A DNA stretch of 64,000 nucleotides from NCBI RefSeq assembly GCF_007279655.1, contig NZ_QKWN01000014.1, forward strand, positions 62,001 through 126,000. Direction: 5' to 3'. Shown here piece after piece: positions 27,570 through 36,526 of the stretch. Each line of letters starts with the position of its first letter. Within the stretch, counting starts at the first letter, position 1. Made by a program: the position numbers and the translations under genes. The notes below the pieces were generated by a model. That model saw only the letters and a program-made list of their open reading frames with translations, was not told where the DNA came from and searched no databases. This DNA comes from Robertkochia solimangrovi. GTDB lineage: Bacteria > Bacteroidota > Bacteroidia > Flavobacteriales > Flavobacteriaceae.

Positions 27570-27938
27570 TTAATTCATGGGAATTGCCGTAACCTTGGCA
27601 TCTCCCCATAATCCTTCGATATCGTAATATTCCCGAATGTGTTTCTGGAAAACGTGAACTACCACGTTGACGTAGTCGATAAGCACCCATTCTGCATTGT
27701 CAGTTCCCTCGACGTGCCAGGGTTTATCCTTGAGTTCTCGACTTACTGTTTTTTGTATGGAATTAACGATGGCGTTAACCTGGGTATTTGAAGTACCGTT
27801 GCAGATAACAAAGTAATCGCAAACCGTGTTTTCTATTTCTCTTAAATCTAAAATATTTACATCCTTTCCCTTAACCTCCTCAATTCCTTTTAAGATAAAT
27901 GTTATCAACTGATCTGCACTACTACTCGTTTTTGCCAT
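27570..27938 (-). CDS. rsfS: Ribosomal silencing factor RsfS
   Basis: RsfS (Iojap family) binds protein uL14 on the large ribosomal subunit and blocks subunit joining when nutrients are scarce. The 122-aa protein has the characteristic DYFVICNGTSNTQVNAIVNS and the later WHVEGTDNAEWVLIDYVNVV with the C-terminal REYYDIEGLWGDA. Length and motifs are typical. It precedes ftsH by 24 bp and is divergent from birA. Confidence 0.95.
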   Translation of the reverse strand: MAKTSSSADQLITFILKGIEEVKGKDVNILDLREIENTVCDYFVICNGTSNTQVNAIVNSIQKTVSRELKDKPWHVEGTDNAEWVLIDYVNVVVHVFQKHIREYYDIEGLWGDAKVTAIPMN

Positions 27939-27956
27939 TAAAAATTTTTATTTTCA

Positions 27957-27964
27957 CAAAGTTA
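27957..27964 (-). promoter_or_regulatory. -7 box of rsfS-ftsH
   Basis: TAACTTTG on the minus strand lies 18 bp upstream of the rsfS ATG. A second perfect box on the same strand, TACATTTG at 28020-28013, may mark another start site. Confidence 0.5.
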
Positions 27965-28030
27965 TTATTTTTTACTTTTTTGACCATTCAAAATTATCAT
28001 AAAGATTTAATTCAAATGTAGGGGTTTCTT

Positions 28031-28762
28031 ATGAAGTTAATCAAACTTAATGCCATCGATTCGACCAATTCGTATTTAAAACAGCTGGCAGCTCAATCGG
28101 AATTGGAAGATTATACAGTTGTCATGGCAGAGAATCAGACCGCAGGAAGAGGGCAGATGGGAACGAATTGGGTCTCAGAACCGGGTAAGAACCTTACTTT
28201 CAGCATATTCAAGTATATAAACACCTTAAATAAAGACAATCAGTTTTACATTAGTATGGCAGTCGCCTTGTGTATCTATGATGTCTTAAATGCGTTCACC
28301 ATACCTCAGTTACGCATTAAGTGGCCTAACGACATTTTGTCAGTAAACTCTAAGGTTTGCGGTATTCTCATCGAAAATCAAATAAAAAATGGGCAGTTAG
28401 AGGCAGCGGTTATAGGGATAGGTCTTAATCTTAATCAATCAGATTTCGACGGTGTTTTGAATGCTTCCTCTCTGAAACAGATCACAGGTGTGATTTATGA
28501 TAAGGAAGAGATGATGGTGCTAATTGTTGATAGTCTCAGGAAATATGAAAAGCTGATACGGGAAGGTCAGCTTCATGAATTGCACCAGCGATATGAAGAG
28601 AAATTATTCCGAAAAGATAAGCCTTCAACTTTTAAGGATCGTTCCGGAGAGTTGTTCATGGGCTTTATCCGCGGAGTAACCGAACAGGGTAAGCTGATGG
28701 TTATGATCGAAGATCACAGTATTTGTGAATATGATCTAAAAGAAATCACCCTGTTGTATTAA
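28031..28762 (+). CDS. birA: Biotin--[acetyl-CoA-carboxylase] ligase
   Basis: BirA activates biotin with ATP and attaches it to the carrier protein of biotin-dependent carboxylases. The 243-aa protein lacks the N-terminal helix-turn-helix of E. coli BirA, so it is an enzyme only. Motifs are the biotin-binding loop TAGRGQMG (about 38-44) and KWPNDIL near 96. Its last codons form half of a terminator hairpin, with the stop codon in the loop. Confidence 0.93.
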   Translation: MKLIKLNAIDSTNSYLKQLAAQSELEDYTVVMAENQTAGRGQMGTNWVSEPGKNLTFSIFKYINTLNKDNQFYISMAVALCIYDVLNAFTIPQLRIKWPNDILSVNSKVCGILIENQIKNGQLEAAVIGIGLNLNQSDFDGVLNASSLKQITGVIYDKEEMMVLIVDSLRKYEKLIREGQLHELHQRYEEKLFRKDKPSTFKDRSGELFMGFIRGVTEQGKLMVMIEDHSICEYDLKEITLLY

Positions 28763-28785
28763 GGATGCAACAGGGTGATTTTTTA
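28743..28785. terminator. Terminator between birA and the SRPBCC gene, built into the birA 3' end
   Basis: AAATCACCCTGTTG, an 11-nt loop holding the birA stop, and CAACAGGGTGATTT form a 14-bp perfect stem, followed by T residues on the plus strand. Confidence 0.82.
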
Positions 28786-28808
28786 TAGATTGATGTAGTG
28801 CGTTCTTA

Positions 28809-29201
28809 CTACAATTTAGCCATGTTGGTTACCAGTGTGTTGATGAAGCTGGTGATCGGTCCTTTGATCATCATGCCCATCATCGGATTAAAATCTCCGG
28901 AGAAGGTAAGTCCGACCTCACTACCTGCATCCCCTTTTTCACTGATGTCTGCCTTTAGAGTAAACGGTAGTTTATCACTGGCTGCGCCCAGAATTACTTC
29001 GTTATGGGGATTCTTTTCTTTTAATTTCAGAACGATCTCTGGCATTCCTTTGAGAGCGAACAGGAATTTATCTTCTTCAAGTACTTCGAACTTACTGATG
29101 TTCTCAGGCATCAGCTTTTCGAAATTTTTGATGTCAGTAAGAAAGTTATAGACTTCTTCAGGCGTTTTACCGACTGTGGTTTTTGGAGTTTCAATTGTCA
29201 T
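28809..29201 (-). CDS. SRPBCC-family protein
   Basis: The 130-aa protein has the START/Bet v 1-like fold features of the SRPBCC family: an N-terminal strand followed by the helix region EEVYNFLTDIKNFEKLMPEN and a long C-terminal helix (MKGPITSFINTLVTN region). These proteins bind lipids or other hydrophobic ligands in a cavity; the ligand is unknown. It follows pyrE by 9 bp on the same strand, and the pair is probably cotranscribed. It converges on birA. Confidence 0.8.
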   Translation of the reverse strand: MTIETPKTTVGKTPEEVYNFLTDIKNFEKLMPENISKFEVLEEDKFLFALKGMPEIVLKLKEKNPHNEVILGAASDKLPFTLKADISEKGDAGSEVGLTFSGDFNPMMGMMIKGPITSFINTLVTNMAKL

Positions 29202-29210
29202 ATTTCTGTA

Positions 29211-29849
29211 TTATTTCCAGTCTTGCGGAGCAAGGCGCCATTCTTTTAAAGTTTCCATGTCCTTTTCACCGATGTAATTAGTGTCGAGTGCCTGCTCCAG
29301 CAGGTATTCGTAACTGCTTAAGGTATGAAGAGGGATGTCGCCTGTCTTGAAGTTTTCTTCTGCAACATTGAAGCCATAGGTGAAAATAGCGAGCATGCCT
29401 TTGATGTGAGCTCCTTCCTGTTTCAGGGCTTCAACTGCATTGAGGCTGCTTTTTCCAGTGCTGATAAGGTCTTCGACTACCACAACATGTTGTCCGGATT
29501 CGAGAATTCCTTCGATCTGATTTCCTCTGCCGTGTTTCTTAGGTTCAGGCCTTACATAGATAAATGGAAGGTTCATATATTCGGCGACAAGCATACCGAT
29601 ACCGATAGCTCCGGTAGCTACTCCAGCGATGACATCCGGCTTGCCGTAAAGCTCCTCGATCTGTCTGGCAATCTGCTCTCTGACATAGTTTCTGATAGGC
29701 GGATACGACAAAATGATGCGGTTGTCACAATAAATTGGTGATTTCCATCCGGAAGCCCATGTAAAAGGATTTTTCGGATTCAACTTTATTGCATTAATTT
29801 GCAATAAAAGCTCTGCTGTTTTTTTAGCGGTATCTTTATTTAAAATCAT
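29211..29849 (-). CDS. pyrE: Orotate phosphoribosyltransferase
   Basis: PyrE makes orotidine 5'-phosphate from orotate and PRPP in de novo pyrimidine synthesis. The 212-aa protein has the PRPP-binding motif VVVEDLISTGKSS and the earlier GVATGAIGIG and RPEPKKHGRGNQIEG loop with catalytic Lys and His. The frame extends 21 codons upstream into the divergent Nudix gene. MILNKDTAKK at 29849 is the family-like start and lies about 5 nt after a perfect -7 box, so the mRNA may be leaderless. Confidence 0.95.
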   Translation of the reverse strand: MILNKDTAKKTAELLLQINAIKLNPKNPFTWASGWKSPIYCDNRIILSYPPIRNYVREQIARQIEELYGKPDVIAGVATGAIGIGMLVAEYMNLPFIYVRPEPKKHGRGNQIEGILESGQHVVVVEDLISTGKSSLNAVEALKQEGAHIKGMLAIFTYGFNVAEENFKTGDIPLHTLSSYEYLLEQALDTNYIGEKDMETLKEWRLAPQDWK

Positions 29850-29861
29850 GTTGCAAATGTA
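29831..29861. promoter_or_regulatory. Overlapping divergent -7 boxes of pyrE and the Nudix gene
   Basis: On the minus strand TACATTTG (29861-29854) lies 4 nt before the pyrE ATG. On the plus strand TATCTTTA (29831-29838) is a 7-of-8 match, 18 nt before the Nudix ATG at 29857. Each promoter sits inside or beside the other gene's start, so the leaders are very short or absent. Confidence 0.5.
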
Positions 29862-30453
29862 TGAAGTTTTTGTAAATGAGCATCGCATTTTTTTAACCTC
29901 AAAGATTTCCAAAGAAACCGATTTTAAGCTGTTTCTGATGGATACAGTGAATGTGGAAGATGTGATCGATCAGCTGAATAAAGGGAAGATCAAAGCAGCG
30001 CAAATCTATCATCCCGATAAGGATGCCTTATTGAAGAAGTTCATGAAGAAGGTGCCTCTGGTGGTGGCAGCCGGAGGGGTGGTTAAAAATGATAAAGGAA
30101 AGACACTTTTTATTTTCAGAAATGGAAAGTGGGATTTGCCAAAAGGTAAGGTCGATAAAGGTGAAAGCATTGAAGATGCTGCTATACGTGAAGTAGAGGA
30201 GGAGACCGGTGTTAAGAAATTAAAGATCGACAACTTCCTTCAGGTGACTTACCATATTTTCAAACGCAACGGAGTTTATAAACTAAAGGAAACGCATTGG
30301 TATCTCATGCGTACCGGATACAGTGGTAAACTCGTGCCTCAATGTAACGAAGGTATCGAAGTTGCTGAATGGCTTAGTGATAAGAAGATTGAAAAGGCAT
30401 TGGAGAATTCCTATGCCAATATCAAGAGCTTCTTTACGATGATCCCGGCTTAA
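29857..30453 (+). CDS. Nudix hydrolase
   Basis: The 198-aa protein carries a complete Nudix box at about residues 97-119 (Gly, Glu five residues later, then REVEEETGV), which binds divalent metal to cleave a nucleoside-diphosphate linkage. It has an N-terminal extension of about 70 residues before the Nudix fold. The substrate (dinucleotide polyphosphate, ADP-sugar or damaged nucleotide) cannot be told. An ATG three codons upstream (29848) is also possible, but MYEVFVNEHRIF is the more natural start. Confidence 0.9.
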   Translation: MYEVFVNEHRIFLTSKISKETDFKLFLMDTVNVEDVIDQLNKGKIKAAQIYHPDKDALLKKFMKKVPLVVAAGGVVKNDKGKTLFIFRNGKWDLPKGKVDKGESIEDAAIREVEEETGVKKLKIDNFLQVTYHIFKRNGVYKLKETHWYLMRTGYSGKLVPQCNEGIEVAEWLSDKKIEKALENSYANIKSFFTMIPA

Positions 30454-30456
30454 CGC

Positions 30457-32181
30457 TTAACGCAAGCGATAAACCGGGTATTTTAGATGAGCCTTTTCGT
30501 AATTAGGAGAATGTTTGTGCAACCAGTTCAGTTGTGCATACCAATTCTTAGCAAAGGCTTCGTCTGTATTTTTCTTTGCTTCAAAGGCTGCCTTCAGGTC
30601 GCTATCCTTCATAAGGAGTTCATTCGCTTTATCTTCCCATACATAAGGAGAGAAGCCTTCTTTTTGCTGTAAAATCGTGTCGAAGAAATTCCAGTTGAAG
30701 AATGAGTCAACAGCTTGTGGTTCCAAAACTTCAAGGATATATCTTATCCCGGGCTGTCTTGTATTTACCCGGTAATACCTGCCTTTTTCAAAATGGGTCA
30801 TCTCCGTGCTTGCACGTACCTTAGTATTGAAATGTGTATAATGACCTTCATATGCATTGTTTCGTGTCTTGTAGTCTTCGATATGATAGATCTCTGCTTC
30901 GGTATCCATATCCTGACTTATAAGTTCCATGGCTATTCCGTTCAGTTTTAAAAGATCGATGACGTTATGCCAGCCTACAGGAATCATATAGGCTTCCGGA
31001 ATCTCGATCGATACTGAGGCTTTAAACTCGTCCTGATATTCGACAGGTCTCGTAAAAGGTTTGTTGCGATCGTAATAAAGTCTTTCCTGACCGGTAACTT
31101 CACTTTCGATAAAACTTCCTTCAAATCCTTTGAAGTCAAAAGTGCGTGATTTAGTAGTGTCTACCTCCCAGTTTAATTCATAGGTTGCAGCAGTTTCGAA
31201 TGCTTTAAAATTCGCATTTCGTACTTCCAGTATCTTTTTGTAGTTCGCTTCCGTGAAATCGATCATCGCGATCATCAGGTCATAGGTACCTTCTACTCTG
31301 GGTTTATAGGGTTTGAGCATGTGTGTTTCCACCATCATGCCCAGTGTGTTCCAAAGTGTGGTGTAGCCTGTGGAATAGCGGGGGGAGTCAAGGAATTGTG
31401 AAAATCCTTTTTCAGGAACCTGGTTGAAAACATTCACGTATGGTGTAATATCCCAGGATTTAGCCTGTAAGCCATCGATCAGACCGGGCATCATCTTGTT
31501 TTGTACATAGTCTCCGGCTTCATATCCCAGTTTATTATGCTGGGTAAAAAGGTGGGTGAGGGTATATTGATAATCCGCTCCGTTGCTAACATGATTGTCG
31601 ATAAAAACATCGGGTTGTATCTTTTGATAGATACCGGCAAAGGCGCGCGCATTTCGGGTGTCGCTCTTGATGAAATCACGGTTCAGATCGTAATTTCTCG
31701 CGTTACCTCTGAAGCCATAGGCTACCGGTCCGTTCTGGTTGGTTCTCGACGTGCTGTTTCGGTTTAAGGATCCACCGATGTTGTATAAGGGAATGGTGGC
31801 GATGATGGTATGTTTCGGCGCTGCTATTTTGCCGGATGCAAAATCTCTGAGCATCATCATTGTCGCATCTATTCCATCCGGTTCGCCGGGATGTATCCCA
31901 TTATTGATTAGTAGGATCCTGTGGTCTTTACGCAGCTTGTTCAGATCTTTCTCCTTGTTGGGGTTGTAGATCACCAGATGCAATGGATAGCCGCTGTCTG
32001 TCATCCCCTCTTCGGTAATGGTGATGGAAGGGTATTTTTTAGCAAGACCCTGATAATATGCGATTACCTGTGCGTAAGTCGCAGTTTCAGTTCCTTCAGA
32101 GGTTTCAAATACAGTCGTAAAATCCTGGGAATGCAATGTGCAATGCAGGAATAGTGTAAGTAACAGGTAAATTTTTTTCAA
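30457..32181 (-). CDS. M14-family zinc carboxypeptidase, exported
   Basis: The protein has a signal peptide (KKIYLLLTLFLHCTLHSQ) and an M14 peptidase domain in the first 300 residues, with the zinc motif HPGE in NNGIHPGEPDG and FIDNHVSNGADYQ carrying the third ligand His. The C-terminal half is a less conserved flavobacterial extension. It should trim peptides in the periplasm or outside. An upstream ATG at 32223 lies before a perfect -7 box (32209-32202), so translation from there is unlikely. The TTG at 32181 gives 574 aa, starting fM-KKIYLLL as in usual signal peptides. It follows the S9 peptidase gene on the same strand, with 37 bp from that stop (32261) to the upstream ATG. Confidence 0.85.
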   Translation of the reverse strand: MKKIYLLLTLFLHCTLHSQDFTTVFETSEGTETATYAQVIAYYQGLAKKYPSITITEEGMTDSGYPLHLVIYNPNKEKDLNKLRKDHRILLINNGIHPGEPDGIDATMMMLRDFASGKIAAPKHTIIATIPLYNIGGSLNRNSTSRTNQNGPVAYGFRGNARNYDLNRDFIKSDTRNARAFAGIYQKIQPDVFIDNHVSNGADYQYTLTHLFTQHNKLGYEAGDYVQNKMMPGLIDGLQAKSWDITPYVNVFNQVPEKGFSQFLDSPRYSTGYTTLWNTLGMMVETHMLKPYKPRVEGTYDLMIAMIDFTEANYKKILEVRNANFKAFETAATYELNWEVDTTKSRTFDFKGFEGSFIESEVTGQERLYYDRNKPFTRPVEYQDEFKASVSIEIPEAYMIPVGWHNVIDLLKLNGIAMELISQDMDTEAEIYHIEDYKTRNNAYEGHYTHFNTKVRASTEMTHFEKGRYYRVNTRQPGIRYILEVLEPQAVDSFFNWNFFDTILQQKEGFSPYVWEDKANELLMKDSDLKAAFEAKKNTDEAFAKNWYAQLNWLHKHSPNYEKAHLKYPVYRLR

Positions 32182-32201
32182 GGGTACAATTTTTATTCTT
32201 C

Positions 32202-32209
32202 CAAATGTA
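32202..32209 (-). promoter_or_regulatory. -7 box inside the upstream part of the M14 frame
   Basis: TACATTTG on the minus strand is a perfect TAnnTTTG, located 20 bp upstream of the proposed TTG start at 32181. A -33 TTG at the right spacing is not clear. Confidence 0.45.
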
Positions 32210-32260
32210 GCCAAAAATGGCATATCTGAAAATATAAGATACCCTATCTCCTATTATAAA

Positions 32261-34291
32261 CTATTCGGGCAGTACGATTTCTTCATTCCAAAGATATTTT
32301 CCAAACCATATCCAATTGTGCCACATGGCGGCAAGTCGTTCCTTAGGTTTGGTGATTCCATGACCAAATCCTTTGTACACGATCAGTTTGGAAGGCACCC
32401 CAACATCTCTTAAGCCTTGTAAAAGTTCGTAGGCATTAGCGATGGGTACTCTACGGTCGAATTCACCATGCTGGATCAGTGTTGGCGTCTTTGCCTGATT
32501 GATGTTGGTCATGGGGGAGGTTACTTCATAGATCTCCTTATCTGACCAGGGTGTGGCTTTCAGGTATTGCCTCGTGAATGGATGAATGTCGGTATTTACA
32601 TAATAGGTCATCCAGTTCGATATGCCGGCTCCAACTGATATCGCTTTGAACCGGTCACTGTTGGTCGTGAGGAATGCAGAAATATAACCGCCCTGACTCC
32701 ATCCCATACATCCTATTTTTTCGTTATCAACCAAACCTTTTGAAATCAGATAATCGACTCCCGATAATACATCCCATGCATCCCCAACGCCGAGATTCCT
32801 GACATTCAATTCTCTGAACTCCTCCCCATATCCTGCCGAACCTCTGTAATTGGGTTGGAGGATCAGGGCCCCTTTATTCAGCCACTGAACCATCGGGTAA
32901 ACATAAGAGGGTACCGGTCCGGGTGTTGAAATTCCTGTAGGTCCCCCATGAATAATCACCAGCAACGGATATTTTTTATCGGGGTCAAAGTTTTGCGGTT
33001 TCATAAGTACACCTTCTATTTTTGCCCCGTCTTTACTTTTCCATGAAATCACCTCACTGTTGGAAACAGCCCAGTCTTTGATAATATCTGAGTTTGAAGT
33101 GTACTTATTTAAATTAGTCAGGTTGGCATCACCCGAATATATCTCGGTAATATCATCATCGTTGGTACCGGAAAAGGCGACTTTGCTTCCGTCTTTGGAA
33201 AAGGAAATGCCATAAATCCTTTCCGGACCTTTTTTGATCAGGGTAACCTTACCGGAAGCAGGATCCATATATACCAATTTTCTTTGGGTCTTTTGCCAGG
33301 CTGTGGCGAAGATGCCACGGGGAGTCCAGTGAATGTCTCCCAGATTTTCGTCAAACCTGCTGCCTACCTGCCTGTTCCCACTTCCGTCTTTGCCGATGAT
33401 GAAATACTTATCATTCTTGTAATAGTTGGAAATGGTGTCATTTAAAGAACTGCTGTATAAGATGGAGTTTCCATCCGGTGACCATCCGATCAAACCATCA
33501 TAGCTTTTATTGTTGATAAGAGGGGTGATCTTTTCAGAAGCTACATCCAGCAAAGAAATATCAGCTTTAAAGAAAGTATTGATCAACGGGTTTGGTTGAT
33601 GCTCGAAGGCGATCTGTTTACTATCCGGAGACCAGGAAAAGTTGTTGATGCTATACGATGATTCACTGATGAGTTCCCTTGATTTAAGGGCTGCAGTTGC
33701 AGCGGAATCTTTCGGTAATGCAGGGCGAAGTTGGGCATCGGAGCCTTCAAAAGGGATAATCCATAGTTTGTGAAGGTAGAATTTCTCATCATCTGTAAAG
33801 TAGTCGCCGTATTTCTTTTTGCGCTTCTTCTCTGCTTCAGATTCTGTCTCTGCCTGTATAAAAGCGATCTGTTTTCCATCAGGTGACCAGTCAAAATCGG
33901 ATACACTACCCTCAGTTCCGGTGAGCTGTATGGCCTCACCGCCTGCACTGCGAATCACAAAGATCTGATTCTTTTCATCCCTGTCGGAGCTAAAAGCTAT
34001 CCATTGCCCATCCGGAGACCATTTTGGGTTGGTACTGCCGCCATCTTTCGCATTGGTGAGTTGAAAAGGGGATTCACCCGGTCTTATCAACCAGATCTCT
34101 GTATCGTATTTGTTATTTTCCCAATCGGTGGTAGTAGATGTATATGCGATGGTCGAACCGTCCGGAGAGATTACAGGGCTTCCTGCATTTCTTATTGAGA
34201 GGATCTCTTCAAAGGACGGATCTTTTAATTCCTGAGCAAAGATCTGTAGACCGGACAGGGTCAGTAGGGCGGCAAAAAGAAAAGCTTTCAT
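32261..34291 (-). CDS. S9-family (prolyl oligopeptidase type) exported peptidase
   Basis: The 676-aa protein has a signal peptide (MKAFLFAALLTLSGLQIFAQ), a beta-propeller domain made of WD40/TolB-like repeats (about 30-400, with repeated WSPDG/WSPDS blades) and a C-terminal alpha/beta hydrolase (about 415-670). The catalytic triad is visible as Ser in GWSQGGY near 531, Asp in GEFDRRVP near 613 and His in GFGHGITKP near 648. It cleaves short peptides in the periplasm, probably as a dipeptidyl or acylaminoacyl peptidase. Together with the M14 gene 37 bp downstream it forms a peptide-degrading pair. Confidence 0.93.
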   Translation of the reverse strand: MKAFLFAALLTLSGLQIFAQELKDPSFEEILSIRNAGSPVISPDGSTIAYTSTTTDWENNKYDTEIWLIRPGESPFQLTNAKDGGSTNPKWSPDGQWIAFSSDRDEKNQIFVIRSAGGEAIQLTGTEGSVSDFDWSPDGKQIAFIQAETESEAEKKRKKKYGDYFTDDEKFYLHKLWIIPFEGSDAQLRPALPKDSAATAALKSRELISESSYSINNFSWSPDSKQIAFEHQPNPLINTFFKADISLLDVASEKITPLINNKSYDGLIGWSPDGNSILYSSSLNDTISNYYKNDKYFIIGKDGSGNRQVGSRFDENLGDIHWTPRGIFATAWQKTQRKLVYMDPASGKVTLIKKGPERIYGISFSKDGSKVAFSGTNDDDITEIYSGDANLTNLNKYTSNSDIIKDWAVSNSEVISWKSKDGAKIEGVLMKPQNFDPDKKYPLLVIIHGGPTGISTPGPVPSYVYPMVQWLNKGALILQPNYRGSAGYGEEFRELNVRNLGVGDAWDVLSGVDYLISKGLVDNEKIGCMGWSQGGYISAFLTTNSDRFKAISVGAGISNWMTYYVNTDIHPFTRQYLKATPWSDKEIYEVTSPMTNINQAKTPTLIQHGEFDRRVPIANAYELLQGLRDVGVPSKLIVYKGFGHGITKPKERLAAMWHNWIWFGKYLWNEEIVLPE

Positions 34292-34477
34292 GAGGTTGGT
34301 TTTTTGTGGTGGTTGTTTTGATAATTATTGAAATGACGTGTAAATTTTCAAAACGTTTGTAACTTGTTGTTTTAAGGTTAGTTAAAACTAATGATTTTTT
34401 TCGTTCCGAAATCTTTCAGCCGCTTAAAAACATATACACCCCTCAAACTATGAAATAGTTACATATGGTTGCATAAC

Positions 34478-34507
34478 TTGTGAGAATCAAAAATTACAGT
34501 AGTTTTG
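34478..34507 (+). promoter_or_regulatory. Promoter of the SulP transporter gene
   Basis: TTG at 34478-34480, a 19-nt spacer and TAGTTTTG at 34500-34507 match the Bacteroidota consensus almost perfectly. Transcription would start near 34513, so the ATG at 34528 and not the GTG at 34480 must begin the protein. Confidence 0.68.
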
Positions 34508-34527
34508 CACCCTTAAATTTTCTCCAG

Positions 34528-36120
34528 ATGACAGATTTTATCCGCAAAAGAGCAGCAAATGCCAAGAATGATATATTAAGTGGACTGACAGTGGCACTCG
34601 CACTCATTCCGGAAGCGGTAGCCTTTGCTTTCGTGGCAGGCGTACCTCCATTAGTAGGTTTGTATGCGGCCTTTATGATCGGTCTGATCACTTCTGTCTT
34701 TGGGGGAAGACCGGGTATGATCTCCGGGGCAACAGGAGCATTGGCCGTGGTTATGGTCCATCTCGTAGCGGAAGGAAATGCACGTGGTATCGATGGAGAA
34801 AATCTCGGACTCTATTATTTGTTTGCAACCGTTATTCTCATGGGGATCATACAAATGCTTGCCGGCGTTTTCAAATTGGGGAAATTCGTACGTCTGATTC
34901 CGCATCCCGTGATGATGGGCTTTGTGAATGGTCTGGCAATCGTGATCTTTTTGTCACAATTGGGGATGTTTAAATATGTACAGAATGGTGAGCGTATCTG
35001 GATGCATGGAACCGATCTGTATCTCATGATCGGACTGGTTGGACTAACCATGGCTATCATGTGGTTGCTGCCTAAGGTCTATAAAAAATTACCAGAGGCA
35101 CTTATCGCAATCCTGGCCGTGTCTGCGATCGTTATCTTTGGGAAACTCGATGTGGCAACCGTAGGTTCCTTTATTCGTGATGGTGGAGGAGAAGGGTTAA
35201 AGGGAGGTTTGCCGGATTTCCAGTGGGATCTTTTTAATAAGGTACCTATGAATATGGAAACCTTACGATTTATCGGGCCCTATGCATTGATACTTGCAGC
35301 TATCGGACTCATTGAATCCTTGATGACATTAAACCTTATCGATGAGCTTACGGAGACCCGTGGAAGTGCTAATCGTGAATGTATGGCTCAGGGAGGTGCT
35401 AATATTATCACGGGATTGTTTGGTGGAATGGGAGGCTGTGCTATGATCGGTCAGTCGATTATCAATATCAAATCTGGAGGCAGAACCAGACTTTCAGGAA
35501 TTGTAGCTGCCCTTACCTTATTGATGTTCATTCTTTTTGCCAGCGCTTATATAGAACAGGTGCCAATCGCTGCATTGGTAGGGGTGATGTTCATGGTGGT
35601 AATCGGAACCTTTGCATGGAGTAGTTTCCGTATCCTGCATAAAATCCCGTTAAGTGATGCAATTGTATTGATCGCGGTGTCCTTGCTTACCGTTATTTTT
35701 GATCTTGCGATCGCAGTTATCGCCGGAGTGATCATTTCTGCCCTTGTTTTTTCCTGGGAAAATGCCAAGCGAATTCGGGCTCGAAAACATATAAAGGAGG
35801 ATGGTACCAAAGTCTATGAGATCTGGGGGCCACTTTTCTTTGGTTCGGTACAACAGTTCAATAGCAAATTTGATATCAAGGACGATCCGGAAAACGTTGA
35901 GATCGATTTTATCGAATCACGGGTAAGCGATCATTCTGCGCTGGAGGCGCTTTCCAATCTGATTGATAAATATGAAGCTGCTGGGAAAAATCTGAAGATC
36001 AAACATCTCAGTGAAGAATGTCAGCGCCTGATGATAAAAGCCTCACCGAAACTCGCCAATGTGATCGTTGAAGATATCGATGATCCGCGATATCATGTGA
36101 TGGCCAAGGTTATGGAATAA
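34528..36120 (+). CDS. SulP-family inorganic anion transporter
   Basis: The 530-aa protein has about twelve to fourteen membrane helices with the SulP hallmark near the N terminus (LTVALALIPEAVAFAFVAGV, then PLVGLYAAF) and a C-terminal STAS domain (about 430-530). Family members transport sulfate, bicarbonate or other anions, by symport or exchange; the cargo cannot be assigned here. The STAS domain is normal in length. The 3' end overlaps the convergent response-regulator gene by 11 bp. Confidence 0.92.
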   Translation: MTDFIRKRAANAKNDILSGLTVALALIPEAVAFAFVAGVPPLVGLYAAFMIGLITSVFGGRPGMISGATGALAVVMVHLVAEGNARGIDGENLGLYYLFATVILMGIIQMLAGVFKLGKFVRLIPHPVMMGFVNGLAIVIFLSQLGMFKYVQNGERIWMHGTDLYLMIGLVGLTMAIMWLLPKVYKKLPEALIAILAVSAIVIFGKLDVATVGSFIRDGGGEGLKGGLPDFQWDLFNKVPMNMETLRFIGPYALILAAIGLIESLMTLNLIDELTETRGSANRECMAQGGANIITGLFGGMGGCAMIGQSIINIKSGGRTRLSGIVAALTLLMFILFASAYIEQVPIAALVGVMFMVVIGTFAWSSFRILHKIPLSDAIVLIAVSLLTVIFDLAIAVIAGVIISALVFSWENAKRIRARKHIKEDGTKVYEIWGPLFFGSVQQFNSKFDIKDDPENVEIDFIESRVSDHSALEALSNLIDKYEAAGKNLKIKHLSEECQRLMIKASPKLANVIVEDIDDPRYHVMAKVME

Positions 36121-36514
36121 CCAGGCCCGTGAGTTTGGAGGCAACAACCGGCTTCTCAATTTTGGTTACATTCATCCCGTAAGTTGTGCGGTATTCAGTA
36201 ACCTTGGTGTCGATTTCGGGGTCAAAGGATGAAGTCAGGAGGAATACCTGAATGGCATTCTTTTCCGGAAAGTTGATGGACGGCAGCTTTTCCAGAAATT
36301 TCCAGCCATCCATAATCGGCATGAAGAGATCCAGGAATATTAGAAAGTTGGTTCCGGGAATAAGATCATAACTTTTAAGAAAATTAAATGCAGAACTTCC
36401 TTCTGGAAATTCCAGTATATCGGAGTCCGAAAAAGCATTTGCAATAACTTTTTTAACTTGAAATCTGCTTAGGGTGTCATCATCGATGACCAATATCTGT
36501 TGTTTCGACGACAT
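36110..36514 (-). CDS. Single-domain response regulator (CheY-like)
   Basis: The 134-aa protein is a receiver domain only. It has the acidic pocket in LVIDDDTLSR (about 6-15), the phospho-acceptor Asp in FLDLFMPIMDG, the switch Ser/Thr in LLTSS and the Lys in EKPV. No output domain follows, so it should act by protein contact or in a phosphorelay. No kinase is adjacent. It follows coaD by 12 bp on the same strand. Confidence 0.88.
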   Translation of the reverse strand: MSSKQQILVIDDDTLSRFQVKKVIANAFSDSDILEFPEGSSAFNFLKSYDLIPGTNFLIFLDLFMPIMDGWKFLEKLPSINFPEKNAIQVFLLTSSFDPEIDTKVTEYRTTYGMNVTKIEKPVVASKLTGLVIP

Positions 36515-36526
36515 AATTTCACCGAT

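Noticed and set aside
34480-34527. GTG start for the SulP transporter
   Set aside because: The GTG lies in the -33 region of a near-perfect promoter, so it cannot be on the transcript.
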